From positions 1 through 64,000 of the forward strand of contig CAVTQA010000052.1 in the NCBI GenBank assembly GCA_963736715.1: 64,000 bases of DNA. Direction: 5' to 3'. The position numbers were made by a program, and so were the translations under genes. The notes below the pieces were generated by a model. That model was not told the origin of the DNA, searched no databases, and saw only the letters and a program-made list of their open reading frames with translations. This DNA is from AP-15 sp963736715 (lineage in GTDB: Bacteria > Pseudomonadota > Alphaproteobacteria > ATCC43930 > CGMCC-115725). Positions within the stretch are counted from its first letter, which is position 1. Each line of letters opens with the position of its first letter. Positions 54,417 through 62,993 of this stretch are shown piece by piece.

Positions 54417-55670
54417 TTAGACATCGAGCCCGTAAATCGCGCGGAGCTCGCGAACCCCGCGCAACCGATGATGGCCAAGAGGGTCAAGCCCATTGCAACT
54501 GCCGGCAGCAGCGGCAAACTCGGCCGAGACCAGCACCTTGCGTCCCAATGGCTCGCACAGCGTTTCAATGCGCGCTGCTTCGTTGACGGCCGGCCCGATC
54601 ACCGTGAAATCCAGGCGATCGACCGCGCCGACATTGCCGTACAATACTTCCCCGATATGGATCGCGAGGTCGACCTCAGCCACCGGCTTGGACGCCTCGG
54701 CCCGCGCGCGATTGACCCGGTCCAGCGTGTGCATTGCCTCTCTCGCGGCATCGATCGCATGGCGGCAGGTCTCGGCTTGAGTCTCGGCCAGCAGCGGAAA
54801 GATCGCGAGCATGCCGTCGCCCATAAATTTCAACACTTGGCCGCCACGCTGGCGCAGCGGGGCGGTAATTATCTCAAAGATCTCGTTTAATAACTCGATG
54901 ACGACGAGCCCGGGCGACACGTCGGCAATCGCTGTAAAGCCCCGGATATCGGCGTACCACAGCACCGCGCGCACGCTCTCGACCGAACCGCGCTCCACCG
55001 CTCCGGCATGGACCCGTCGCCCGGCGTCGTCGCCGAGATAGGCTCCGAGGAGGCCTGAAGCGATCGTGTGGCCGGCATGCGTCATCATCGCGAGAGACAG
55101 GGCCGGCAGTACGGCCTGCAACAGGGTGAGGTCGTCCTTGCCGAAACCCTCGCGGCGGTCGGTGGCAAAAGAATATCCGATGCCAGTTCCGCGGGAGGCA
55201 TCGCCCTGCGGCCCGAAACGGACGATTTGAGCGAAATAGTCGGCAGCGCCGGCGCTGGCGAGCTCTTCGAGAAGCGGAAAATCGAGGAGCGCCTCTGGCC
55301 CCGCCAGTCGTCGACGCATATGCAGCCAAGGATTGCCGCCGGCTTCTGCCTGACCTACCAGATAGGCGAACGGGCTCGTCAACCAAACCTGACTATTCTG
55401 GTTGTCGCGTTCGAACTGTGAGGGCTCGATCGCATTGAGATCGCGACGCCACAGATAGCTGTACCCGCCCCATTCCGGATGCAACGTCCGCATTGCCGCC
55501 GAGGCGCGCCACAGCGGCAGGCCGCCGAGAACAAGCCGCTGACAGAAGCCGTCAAACAACTCGGCGGCGCCGGTGCCGAGCAATCCCTGGCGCACCGCCC
55601 AGACGTGCAGCTCGATAATTTGCCGCCCGAGCGCGCCGTCGTAGTTGATCTCGGGTCGGGCTTCTCTCAT
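54417..55670 (-). CDS. Class III adenylate/guanylate cyclase with N-terminal sensory domain
   Basis: This is a cytoplasmic cyclase of 417 residues. The N-terminal 200 residues form a regulatory region with repeated Trp/Tyr (LHPEWGGYSYLWRRDLNAIE, GTGIGYSFATDRREGFGKDD) that looks GAF-like and is seen in many alphaproteobacterial cyclases. The catalytic domain shows the first metal Asp in LWYADIRGFTAIADV and the second in VLKFMGDGMLAIFPLL, with AIHIGEVLYGNVGAVDRLDF and VNEAARIETLCEPLG. It starts 9 bp after the stop of the upstream DsbA-like gene, so the two are cotranscribed. It is the only one of the three cyclases here without TPRs. Confidence 0.88.
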   Translation of the reverse strand: MREARPEINYDGALGRQIIELHVWAVRQGLLGTGAAELFDGFCQRLVLGGLPLWRASAAMRTLHPEWGGYSYLWRRDLNAIEPSQFERDNQNSQVWLTSPFAYLVGQAEAGGNPWLHMRRRLAGPEALLDFPLLEELASAGAADYFAQIVRFGPQGDASRGTGIGYSFATDRREGFGKDDLTLLQAVLPALSLAMMTHAGHTIASGLLGAYLGDDAGRRVHAGAVERGSVESVRAVLWYADIRGFTAIADVSPGLVVIELLNEIFEIITAPLRQRGGQVLKFMGDGMLAIFPLLAETQAETCRHAIDAAREAMHTLDRVNRARAEASKPVAEVDLAIHIGEVLYGNVGAVDRLDFTVIGPAVNEAARIETLCEPLGRKVLVSAEFAAAAGSCNGLDPLGHHRLRGVRELRAIYGLDV

Positions 55671-55679
55671 GTCGATTGG

Positions 55680-56300
55680 CTACACCCGCCGGCGGCCGCC
55701 GGCTTTTTCGAGCAATTGCTCCAGCACTTCGTAGGGTTGCGCGCCGACGACGCCATAGCCGTTTGCGACAAAGGTCGGGACTCCGGTCACCCCCCATTCG
55801 CGCGATTTCGCCCAATCAGCGTCGACCGCTTCTTTGAAACGGCGCTCCGTCAGAACTTGACGGGCCTCCAACGCCGGCAGGCCGACCGATTGCGCAATGT
55901 CGACCAACACGTCGATATCGCCGATATTGCGCGCGTCGACGAAATAGGCCCGGTAAAGGGCGTCGTGGATCGCCTCGCCGCCCAGCTGGGTATCGGCCCA
56001 TTTGCCGAGCTCCTGGGCCAGCCGGCTGTTGTAGGTGTGGGTGCGCCGGCCGTAGGGCAGGCCTTCGGCGTCCATCAGCCCTTTCATGCGGGCATACATG
56101 GCTTCGGGGTCGACGTTTCGCCCGGCATAGAGCTCGGCCATCGAGCGGCCTTCCGCGGGGGTTTCCGGATGCAGCGGGAAGTGCACCAGGATGTGATCGA
56201 GATCGAACGTCTGCTTCAGTTTTTCAATACGCACGGTACTGAGATAGCACCAGGGTCAGACGTAGTCGGTGAAGATCTCCAGCTTGATCGGCTCGTCCAT
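55680..56300 (-). CDS. DsbA/FrnE-family oxidoreductase with in-frame TGA at active-site Cys (candidate selenoprotein)
   Basis: This is a thioredoxin-fold oxidoreductase of about 206 residues. ATG 56300 has AAGGAG 9 bases upstream. It reads MDEPIKLEIFTDYV, then TGA at codon 15 (56258-56256), then PWCYLSTVRIEKLKQTFDLD and the family body: HFPLHPETPAEGRSMAELY, RAYFVDARNIGDIDVLVDIA, GVTGVPTFVANGYGVVGAQP with the cis-Pro. Homologues have CPWC here, so TGA takes the place of the first Cys and gives U-PWC, the redox pattern expected of a selenoprotein. A SECIS-like hairpin follows. A nonsense change or base error is the alternative. The next usable start (GTG 56234) would remove the active site. It is cotranscribed with the cyclase. 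Confidence 0.7.
56225..56241 (-). promoter_or_regulatory. SECIS-like hairpin downstream of TGA
   Basis: In the minus-strand mRNA the stem CAGUAC-cgugc-GUAUUG has six pairs (one G-U), extendable by one U-A. The 5-nt loop has G at its second position, and 20 nt separate the UGA from the loop. These match the general features published for bacterial SECIS elements. The fold was drawn by hand and no energy was calculated. Confidence 0.4.
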
Positions 56301-56323
56301 TGTGCTGTTCTCCTTGTCTAGTC

Positions 56324-56403
56324 GTCACCCCCGCGAAAGCGGGGGTCCAGAGTGGCAGAACCCGATCCCTGCCCCCCTGGATTCCCGCTTTCGCGGGAAA
56401 GAC
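56324..56403. repeat. 80-bp interspersed palindromic element, copy 3
   Basis: This is the same type as the copies at 25235 and 45572. The left arm is CACCCCCGCGAAAGCGGGGG and the right arm CCCGCTTTCGCGGGAAAGAC. It lies 23 bp upstream of the DsbA-like gene start and so may carry or separate its promoter. Confidence 0.8.
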
Positions 56404-56454
56404 GGCATTAAGTGTGCAATGTGTTGGTTCGTGACCCCATCCGCAATTCGCTCT

Positions 56455-57216
56455 TCAAAGAGTTAGGCCGCCATCGACGATGATCGTCTGGCCGGTGATC
56501 ATCGCGCCGCCGGCGCACAGAAAGAAGATCGTCTCGGCGATGTCTTCGGGCTTGCACGCGCGCTGCAATGGCGTCCGCTCGATCGAGGCGGCTTTGCGGT
56601 CCGCCGGCCAGTCCTTGTTCCATGGGCTGTCGACAAAGCCCGGCGCCACGGCGTTGACCCGGATCTCCGGCGCCAAGGTGCGCGCCAGGCTGCGCGTCAG
56701 ATTGATGAGGCCCGCCTTGCTCGTCGCATAGGGGATGCTGCTGCCGGAGCCCTGAACGCCGGCGATTGAGGCGGTGTTGCAGATCGCGCCATGCGCCGCT
56801 TTCAGCGCCGGCACCGCGGCATGAGCGCAGCGGAACGGGCCGATCAGATTGGTCGTCAGAATTCGTGACCAGAAATCCTCGGTCAGCGCGTCGAGGTCGG
56901 AGAACGGGATCGGTGTCGGGGTTGCCGGGGTCCCGGCATTGTTGACGAGAAAATCGAGCCGGCCGAGCGCGTCGATGGCATTCTTGACCATCCGCTCGGC
57001 CTCGCCCGGCCGCGAGACGTCGCCCGGCGCCGCGACGACCCGCCGGCCCTCGGCCTTGAGCCGTTCCACCGCCTCCGGCCCGCGCGCGTCGTCGGGCAAA
57101 TGGTTGAGCGCCACCGTAGCGCCGCAGCGGGAAAAGATGTCGGTCGCGGCGCGCCCGATGCCGGAAGCAGCCCCGGTCACGAGCACCGTTTTGCCGGCCA
57201 GATCCGCACTGATCAC
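56455..57216 (-). CDS. SDR-family NAD(P)-dependent oxidoreductase
   Basis: This classical short-chain dehydrogenase of 253 residues contains TVLVTGAASGIGRAATDIFS, LDFLVNNAGTPATPTPIPFS, AICNTASIAGVQGSGSSIPY with catalytic Ser and Tyr, then Tyr-Lys in YATSKAGLINLTRSLA. The C-terminus is ITGQTIIVDGGLTL, typical of beta-ketoacyl reductase-like SDRs. The segment after beta2 (ALNHLPDDA) shows no clear acidic cofactor residue. It is on the same strand as the DsbA-like gene but separated from it by the palindromic repeat. Confidence 0.9.
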   Translation of the reverse strand: MISADLAGKTVLVTGAASGIGRAATDIFSRCGATVALNHLPDDARGPEAVERLKAEGRRVVAAPGDVSRPGEAERMVKNAIDALGRLDFLVNNAGTPATPTPIPFSDLDALTEDFWSRILTTNLIGPFRCAHAAVPALKAAHGAICNTASIAGVQGSGSSIPYATSKAGLINLTRSLARTLAPEIRVNAVAPGFVDSPWNKDWPADRKAASIERTPLQRACKPEDIAETIFFLCAGGAMITGQTIIVDGGLTL

Positions 57217-57292
57217 GTCATGCGCCTCTCATGTCATGCGCCTCGGCTGAGATCGAAACCGTCAAGCAAACATGCGCCGACCGCGCCGGCTG

Positions 57293-58120
57293 TCAAGCCA
57301 CCCAGCTGCGTACCTCTTCGAGCTCCGCAAGAATGCCGTAGTGCGAGACCAGAAGAACCTCGTCGAAGCCGAGCTGCTCCATCCGCTTCAACCGTCGGCG
57401 GGCCTCGTCCGGCGGGCAGACGAGCGCCACATTGGTGGCCGCGGCGAGGTCCGCGGATCCGGGCCGATTGGCGAGATCGACGGCGACGTTGGCAAGGACA
57501 GCGTTGGCGCCGCCTGCTTCGCGATAGATGCGCATGCCGGCTTCGAGATCCTCCCAGCTGCTGTAGCGGCCGGACGGGGTCCAGCCTTGGCACACTTTCG
57601 CTGCATAAGTGATCCAGCGCGGGCTGCGCCAAGCGCCCATCAGGATCGGCGGCCCGCCCTCGCAGCCGGGCCAGATCGACAAGCTTCCGCCATTGACGGG
57701 CTCGCCGCGCCATACCCGATGCATGGTTTCGAGCGAATTTCGCAAGGTGCGAAAACGATGGTCGTAATCGCCGCCGAGCAATTCGAAATCCACCCGCGTC
57801 GAGCCGCTGCCGACGCCGAGGCGCAGCCGGCCGCCGGACAAGGCCTGCACCGACTGCACGCGATGGGCGAGCTCGATCGGGTGGCGCAACGACACCTGTA
57901 GCACGCCAATGCCGAGCTCGACGCGCTCGGTGACGGCGGCGAGCGCCGCCAAGGCCGTGAGCGGATCGAGCGTCGGCCGGCCGCGGCCCATCGAATCCCC
58001 AACCCAGATCCCGGGAAAACCGCCGGCCTCGATGCGGCGGGCGTAATCGGCCATGCGGGTCATCAATCGGCTGTGCGGCTCGGCGCCGGGGCTGAGCCGG
58101 ATCATTGCGCTGACTTTCAC
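57293..58120 (-). CDS. LLM-class flavin-dependent oxidoreductase (F420-type)
   Basis: This protein of about 275 residues starts at GTG 58120 with GAGGGG 6 bases upstream; the open frame runs to 58162. Luciferase-like landmarks are GFPGIWVGDSMGRGRPTLDP, VELGIGVLQVSLRHPIELAH, LRLGVGSGSTRVDFELLGGD and GPPILMGAWRSPRWITYAAK. It belongs to the F420/FMN-dependent group rather than the YhbW group at 2.1 kb. Members oxidise small organic molecules. The VOC gene lies divergently 101 bp away from its start. Confidence 0.85.
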   Translation of the reverse strand: MKVSAMIRLSPGAEPHSRLMTRMADYARRIEAGGFPGIWVGDSMGRGRPTLDPLTALAALAAVTERVELGIGVLQVSLRHPIELAHRVQSVQALSGGRLRLGVGSGSTRVDFELLGGDYDHRFRTLRNSLETMHRVWRGEPVNGGSLSIWPGCEGGPPILMGAWRSPRWITYAAKVCQGWTPSGRYSSWEDLEAGMRIYREAGGANAVLANVAVDLANRPGSADLAAATNVALVCPPDEARRRLKRMEQLGFDEVLLVSHYGILAELEEVRSWVA

Positions 58121-58220
58121 GGTCTTCCCCTCAGCTGCGGGACCGAAGATTTGCGCGAGCATGCATCATTTTGTGATATCGTCGCTGAAAATTCGCGTCG
58201 GCAAACCACCGGAGAGTGAA

Positions 58221-58808
58221 ATGGATACGATCGAGGCCGCCCGCGCAACGGCAAGCCAGGCGTTGTTATCGAAGCTGCCGTCGCGCCTGCATCACAACGC
58301 CTATGTGGTGAAGGACCATGAGATCAACCGCCGGTTTTTCGAAGACCTCCTCGGCATCCCGCTGGTCGCGGCCTGGTGCGAGAAGAACTTCAGTGCGGAA
58401 CTGCAGCGGGAGGTCGAATTCTGCCATACCTTCTTCGCGATGGCCGACGGCGGCGCTCTCGCCTTCTTCCAATTCGCCGATCCCGAGCTCTACGAGATGA
58501 CCCAGGCCGAGAAGCCGGCCAAGATCGGCCGCTACGACCACATCGCCTTCAAGGCCGAGCCCGAGACCTACGAGGAACTGAAGCACCGCCTCGAACGGGC
58601 GGGGGAGAATTATCGCGAGACCAACCACGGCTATTGCAAATCCATTTATGTCGCCTCGCCCGACGGGCTGATCGTCGAATTCACCCAGGACCCGGACGAC
58701 GTGGCCGAGATCGATGCCATCCGCCGCGCCGACGCCCACAGCGAATTGGCCCGCTGGCTCAGCGGCGACCGCCGCACCAACAACGAGCTGCGCGGCCGCG
58801 CGATCTAA
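58221..58808 (+). CDS. VOC-family (glyoxalase/dioxygenase-like) protein
   Basis: This is a 195-residue metalloenzyme-fold protein. ATG 58221 has GGAGAG 5 bases upstream; the frame is open from 58053. The VOC pattern is LHHNAYVVKDHEINRRFFED with the first metal His, LGIPLVAAWCEKNF, RYDHIAFKAEPETYEELKHR with the next His, and SIYVASPDGLIVEFTQDPDD with the final Glu. All three metal ligands are present, so lyase or dioxygenase chemistry is feasible. Its partner may be the divergent LLM gene. The substrate is unknown. Confidence 0.85.
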   Translation: MDTIEAARATASQALLSKLPSRLHHNAYVVKDHEINRRFFEDLLGIPLVAAWCEKNFSAELQREVEFCHTFFAMADGGALAFFQFADPELYEMTQAEKPAKIGRYDHIAFKAEPETYEELKHRLERAGENYRETNHGYCKSIYVASPDGLIVEFTQDPDDVAEIDAIRRADAHSELARWLSGDRRTNNELRGRAI

Positions 58809-59151
58809 GACGCCGCTCCTCCTTCCTCTTGCGCGAACGGCAAGGAGCGGAGCTCGCGGTGCGGCAAGACCAAGGGCTTCTGTCGCTCATTGGGGGCAGC
58901 CCGGGTGCATGTTCGACGCCGGGCCAGACAGCGCTCATAATCGATAATCCGCGCGGCATGATCAACCAAAAGTCTCGTCTTGCGCGGACTTGATCCGCGC
59001 ATCCACGCCTTGTCCCGGGCGTTGAAAGGCGTGAATGGTCGGGCCGAGCCCGGCCAAAGCGAAGTTAGCCGGCCGATTTCCTCCTTTATTCGGCCGCAAA
59101 ATCCTGCCTGAGCAGCTCTGCGCGAGGGGTGAGGGGCCTCGGGCGGCGGCG
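58809..59151. other. Intergenic region with repeat-like palindromes
   Basis: About 340 bp lie between convergent genes. I see no gene. Short dyads such as GCGGACTTGATCCGC near 58986 and GTCGGGCCGAGCCCGGCC near 59039 look like interspersed-repeat fragments. The first could act as a terminator for the VOC gene, though no T-tract follows. Confidence 0.4.
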
Positions 59152-59530
59152 CTACCGGGTGCCGAATTTGGCGGTGACGATCGCTTGCTTGCAGGGCTCG
59201 GAATATTCGGCGAAATGGTCCTTCATGCAGGCCTGGATGCGGCCGCCGCCGGGTTGAACACCCGGACACGTCCGCTGGACATCCGCCTTGCAGGCCCTGA
59301 CCACCGCCACGCTGCTCAGCATGGCTCGCTTGCAGGGCTCCGAGAAGGCGGCGAAATTCTCTTGGACGCAGGCCCGCAGCCGTCCCTCGCCGGGTTGCAC
59401 CCCGGCGCAATGCTGCTCGATCTCTGTTCGGCAGGCCTGGCGCACGGCCGACCCCTGAGCCATGGCGCCGGCCGGCAGCCGTCAGCAAGACGGACGCGAC
59501 GGCGAGTCTCGATATAGCATGCATAATCAT
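59152..59530 (-). pseudogene. Secreted cysteine-rich repeat protein, frameshifted signal peptide
   Basis: This is a small exported protein with two cysteine-rich (GLG1-type) repeats: VRQACRTEIEQHCAGVQPGE, RLRACVQENFAAFSEPCKRA, then VRACKADVQRTCPGVQPGGG and IQACMKDHFAEYSEPCKQA. The signal peptide (MIMHAISRLAVASVLLTAAG) lies in a different frame from ATG 59530; one base near 59470 must be removed to join them. The start overlaps the stop of the TPR cyclase gene by one base (TGATG), so the two are translationally coupled. The function of such proteins is unknown. Confidence 0.75.
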
Positions 59531-61446
59531 CACCCTTCCGGTATGCCGGCCCGGCGCAGACCCGGGAAATAGGTGGCCTCGGCCAATGCTCGGATCTTGG
59601 GGTTGTCGAACCAACTCGATTTCTTGACGCTCCCGAGGCTCGAATAGATGGTGCTCAATCCCTGGGCCTCGGCGAGTTCCGTTCGAGCGCGGTCCATTTG
59701 CCCTTTCAACGCGTAACCGGCCGCCAGATAGGCGTGCACAAAGGCCAGCCGGGCATTCTCGCTGTTCGCCTTTTCCAGCCAGCCGAGCGCCTCGTCGGTA
59801 TGCGACTGGAGCAGATGGATGACCCCCATTCGGCCGTACCACGGGGCAATGCCGGGCTCGTGCGGGCTGACGTGAATGGCTTCCTCGAAATACGGGATCG
59901 CCTCATCGACCGCCCCGGTCAAGAACTTGCACCAGCCCAGGCGCGCATAAGCCGGAGCGCGGCTGCGATCGAGCGAGATTGCAGTCTCGTATTCGGGAAT
60001 GGCCTCGCCGCAGCGCGATTGCGCGAACAGCACCTGCCCCTTCACGTAATGCGCCAGCGCGCTGTTCGGCGACGCCGCCAATGCCTGCGTGACCAGCTTT
60101 TCGGCGCGGTGCAGGTCCTCATCCGGAGAATCGCTGAGCTCGTCGGTGACGCGGTAGGCGAGCGTGGCCGCCAACCAGGTTGCCGCATCCGCCGATTTTG
60201 GGTCAAGCGCCAACGCCTTTTCGAACAGGGCTCCCGCTTCCTCGCTGTTTTCCTTGGAGGTCGGTCTCGTCAGTACGGCCCGTCCGCGCAGGATGAAATC
60301 GAGCGCGTCGGGATGATCGGTCGGGCGGCGAGCCTCTGCGATCGCCAATTGCCCCTGCAGCGCGCGGGCAATGCGGGCCGTAATCTCGTTCTGCAGCGCA
60401 AACAGGTCGCCGGCATCGCGGTCGAAGCGCTCGGCCCAGAGCTGGGCGCCGGTCTCGGCATCGACCAGCTGGGCGTTGATTCGCACGTGATTACCGGACC
60501 GCTGGACGCTTCCCTCGAGGACATAGCGCACGCCCAGTTCGCGGCCGAGCTGCTTGGCGTCGACCGCCTTCCCCTTGTAGGTGAAAGCGGTATTTCGCGC
60601 GATCACCACGCTGCCCTGGATGCGTGCAACGTCGGTCGTCAGATCCTCTGTTATGCCGTCCGCGAAATACTCCTGCTCCGGGTCGTTGCTGAGATTGGCG
60701 AAGGGCAGCACGACGAGCGACAACCGCGGCGCCGAATAAGGCTGAACCGGGGCGTTCGTCGACTCCGCCTGGAGCGGCGGCGCTTCGGAATGCCGGCCGG
60801 GCCACCACCACCATGCCACACCCGCTGCCGCGATAAGCGCCAAGACGGCAGGAACGAGCATGACGGCCCGGATCGTCGCCCCTCTGTGGCGGACGGAGGG
60901 CGGTGACGTTCGGCCGGCCGCTCCGCCGACCTTGAAGACACGCACAGGCTCGGCAATGTTCTTGACCTGCTGCTCGCCGAGGGAGGTCAGCCCGATCGGC
61001 AGGCGAGAGCCGATCTGGTCGCGCACCGCACCGGAAAGGCATATACCGCCCGGTTCTGCGAGCGCCTCCAATCGGGCGGCGATGTTGACGCCGTCGCCGA
61101 ACAGGTTTGGTCCCTCGACGATGACGTCTCCGAGATGGATGCCGATGCGGAACCGCATCGGCTCGCCGGCCGGACGACCCTCGTTTTCTTTCTCAATGGC
61201 GTCCTGGACCGCGACGGCACATTCGACGGCATCGACCGCGCTTCCAAAATCGGCGACAAAACTGTCGCCGGCGGTATTGAAGATCCGGCCGCGATGCGCG
61301 GCGATCAATCGCTCGAGGATCGTCCGGTAGGCTTGCAGCCGCCGCAACGTGCCGACCTCGTCCAGCCCCATCAGCCGGCTGTATTCGGCAATGTCGGCCG
61401 CGAAGATCACGGCGAGCTTTCGTTCGACTACCTGGACTTCTGCCAC
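59530..61446 (-). CDS. Class III cyclase with TolB-like and TPR domains
   Basis: This 638-residue protein begins at GTG 61446, preceded by GGAGG; the open frame continues to 62037 without conserved sequence. The catalytic domain has ERKLAVIFAADIAEYSRLMG with the first Asp, NTAGDSFVADFGSAVDAVEC with the second, and GDGVNIAARLEALAEPGGIC. A hydrophobic helix (AVMLVPAVLALIAAAGVAWW), a TolB-like domain (LVVLPFANLSNDPEQEYFAD) and at least five TPRs follow. It mirrors the protein at 31.4-33.4 kb in length and domain order. It is coupled to the Cys-rich repeat gene downstream. Confidence 0.88.
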   Translation of the reverse strand: MAEVQVVERKLAVIFAADIAEYSRLMGLDEVGTLRRLQAYRTILERLIAAHRGRIFNTAGDSFVADFGSAVDAVECAVAVQDAIEKENEGRPAGEPMRFRIGIHLGDVIVEGPNLFGDGVNIAARLEALAEPGGICLSGAVRDQIGSRLPIGLTSLGEQQVKNIAEPVRVFKVGGAAGRTSPPSVRHRGATIRAVMLVPAVLALIAAAGVAWWWWPGRHSEAPPLQAESTNAPVQPYSAPRLSLVVLPFANLSNDPEQEYFADGITEDLTTDVARIQGSVVIARNTAFTYKGKAVDAKQLGRELGVRYVLEGSVQRSGNHVRINAQLVDAETGAQLWAERFDRDAGDLFALQNEITARIARALQGQLAIAEARRPTDHPDALDFILRGRAVLTRPTSKENSEEAGALFEKALALDPKSADAATWLAATLAYRVTDELSDSPDEDLHRAEKLVTQALAASPNSALAHYVKGQVLFAQSRCGEAIPEYETAISLDRSRAPAYARLGWCKFLTGAVDEAIPYFEEAIHVSPHEPGIAPWYGRMGVIHLLQSHTDEALGWLEKANSENARLAFVHAYLAAGYALKGQMDRARTELAEAQGLSTIYSSLGSVKKSSWFDNPKIRALAEATYFPGLRRAGIPEG

Positions 61447-61647
61447 CGGCCCTCCTCGAGGGGCGCTGATGCCGCAACCGAATCGTTGCACAGGACGAAT
61501 ATAGCAATTATTCCCGCTTTGTTCGATGGCGGCGTTGTAGTTCCCGTTCACTTGGCCGAGAGCGGTCCGGTTATCGCGGGGGCTGCGCGCCGCGTGTTGA
61601 TCCTTTACCCGTGGTCTGCGTGCGTTCCAGGGTGATATCGATAAACA

Positions 61648-62980
61648 ATGGCGCGAGAAGATGACGGTTATGCGGCCGATATCCCGTATTTGCGGGATTT
61701 CAAACCGATGCTGGCGCCGGCTTGGCTCGATCATGTGGCGCTCGTCGCCGGAATCGAGCCCCCCGCCCGGAGAAATGGGTTTGCGTGGTGCGATCTCGGC
61801 TGCGGCCAAGGCGTCACCGCCGCAATCCTCGCCGCGACCCATCCAGCGGGCGTGTTCCACGGCATCGATGCAATGCCGGTGCACATCGATCATGCCCGCC
61901 GGCTGGCGGCGGCCGCGGCGATCCCGAACCTGGAATTGCACGCCGTCGATTTTGCTGCGGCGATCGCTCTCGAATTGCCGCAGTTCGATTACATCGTCGC
62001 GCACGGCGTCTACACCTGGGTCGGCCCCGAGGCGCAATACGCCATGCGCCGGTTTATCGACCGCCGGCTCAAACCGGGCGGTCTCGTCTACCTCAGCTAT
62101 AACGCAATGCCGGGCTGGGCGCGCGATCTGCCGTTCCAGGGTCTGCTGAAAGAGTTTGGCCGTACATTCCCAGGCGACGATTTCGCGCGCCTTGCCGCAG
62201 CAGCGGAGCTCGCCCGCACTCTGGCCGGCGCCGGCGTCGCGTCATTGGCGGCGAGCTTTATCGTCAAGGAATTGCAGGAGCGGCCGGATGACTATCCGCC
62301 GGCCTATCTCGTCCACGAGTTCATGCCCTCCGCATGGCAGCCCCTCTACGTCACCGAGGTCAGAAGAGACATGGCGACGATCGGGCTCGAGCCGGTCGGC
62401 TCCGCGACATTGAGCGAAAATTTCGACTGGATGGTGCTCGATGAAGCAGCCCGCCGGAAGCTCGGGGCCATCACGGACCCTGACGCCCGCGAGCTGGTCC
62501 GCGACTACTACCTCGACCAACGGTTCCGCTGCGACGTCTTCGCCCGCAGCAACCGACAGCTGAGCCCCGATGAGCGCGTTGGGCGCCTCCTCTCGAGCGC
62601 CTTTGCCCTGGCCCGACCGGTGCCGGCGATCCGCTATACCATGACCACTCCTGCGGGTCTCGTTGACTTACGACAACTCAGCAGCTCGGGCAATCGTGGC
62701 CGAATTGACCGCGGGTCGGCTTGCGAGAACCGAGAATTTGAAGACGCTACTGACGTTATGCGCCGCCGGGGACATCATGCCGGCCGAGTCCGGACAGGCC
62801 TCCGTAGCCGCCCTCAACCGGGCTCTGTGTGGCCGCGTCGACGGACCGGAGGAGATCCGCTGGCTCGCATTGCCGTGCGGCACTGCCGTGGAAGTGGATC
62901 CCGGGTTGCTCAGGGCTTTGCGCGACGGTCAACCAGTCGACGACGGCTGGCGCCACTTCCTCGCCTGCCATGGCGTCTAG
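61648..62980 (+). pseudogene. Class I SAM methyltransferase with regulatory domain, frameshifted
   Basis: The N-terminal half is a Rossmann methyltransferase: RNGFAWCDLGCGQGVTAAIL with the SAM motif, FHGIDAMPVHIDHARRLA, and HGVYTWVGPEAQYAMRRFID with LKPGGLVYLSYNAMPGW. The middle is the methyltransferase regulatory domain. A one-base shift near 62665 (TPAGLVD) moves to TYDNSAARAIVAELTAGRLA and LRALRDGQPVDDGWRHFLAC, which ends at 62980. The joined protein is about 444 aa, which fits the family. It is divergent from the TPR cyclase (201 bp between starts). The substrate is unknown. Confidence 0.8.
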
Positions 62981-62993
62981 GCCCCAATTACTT

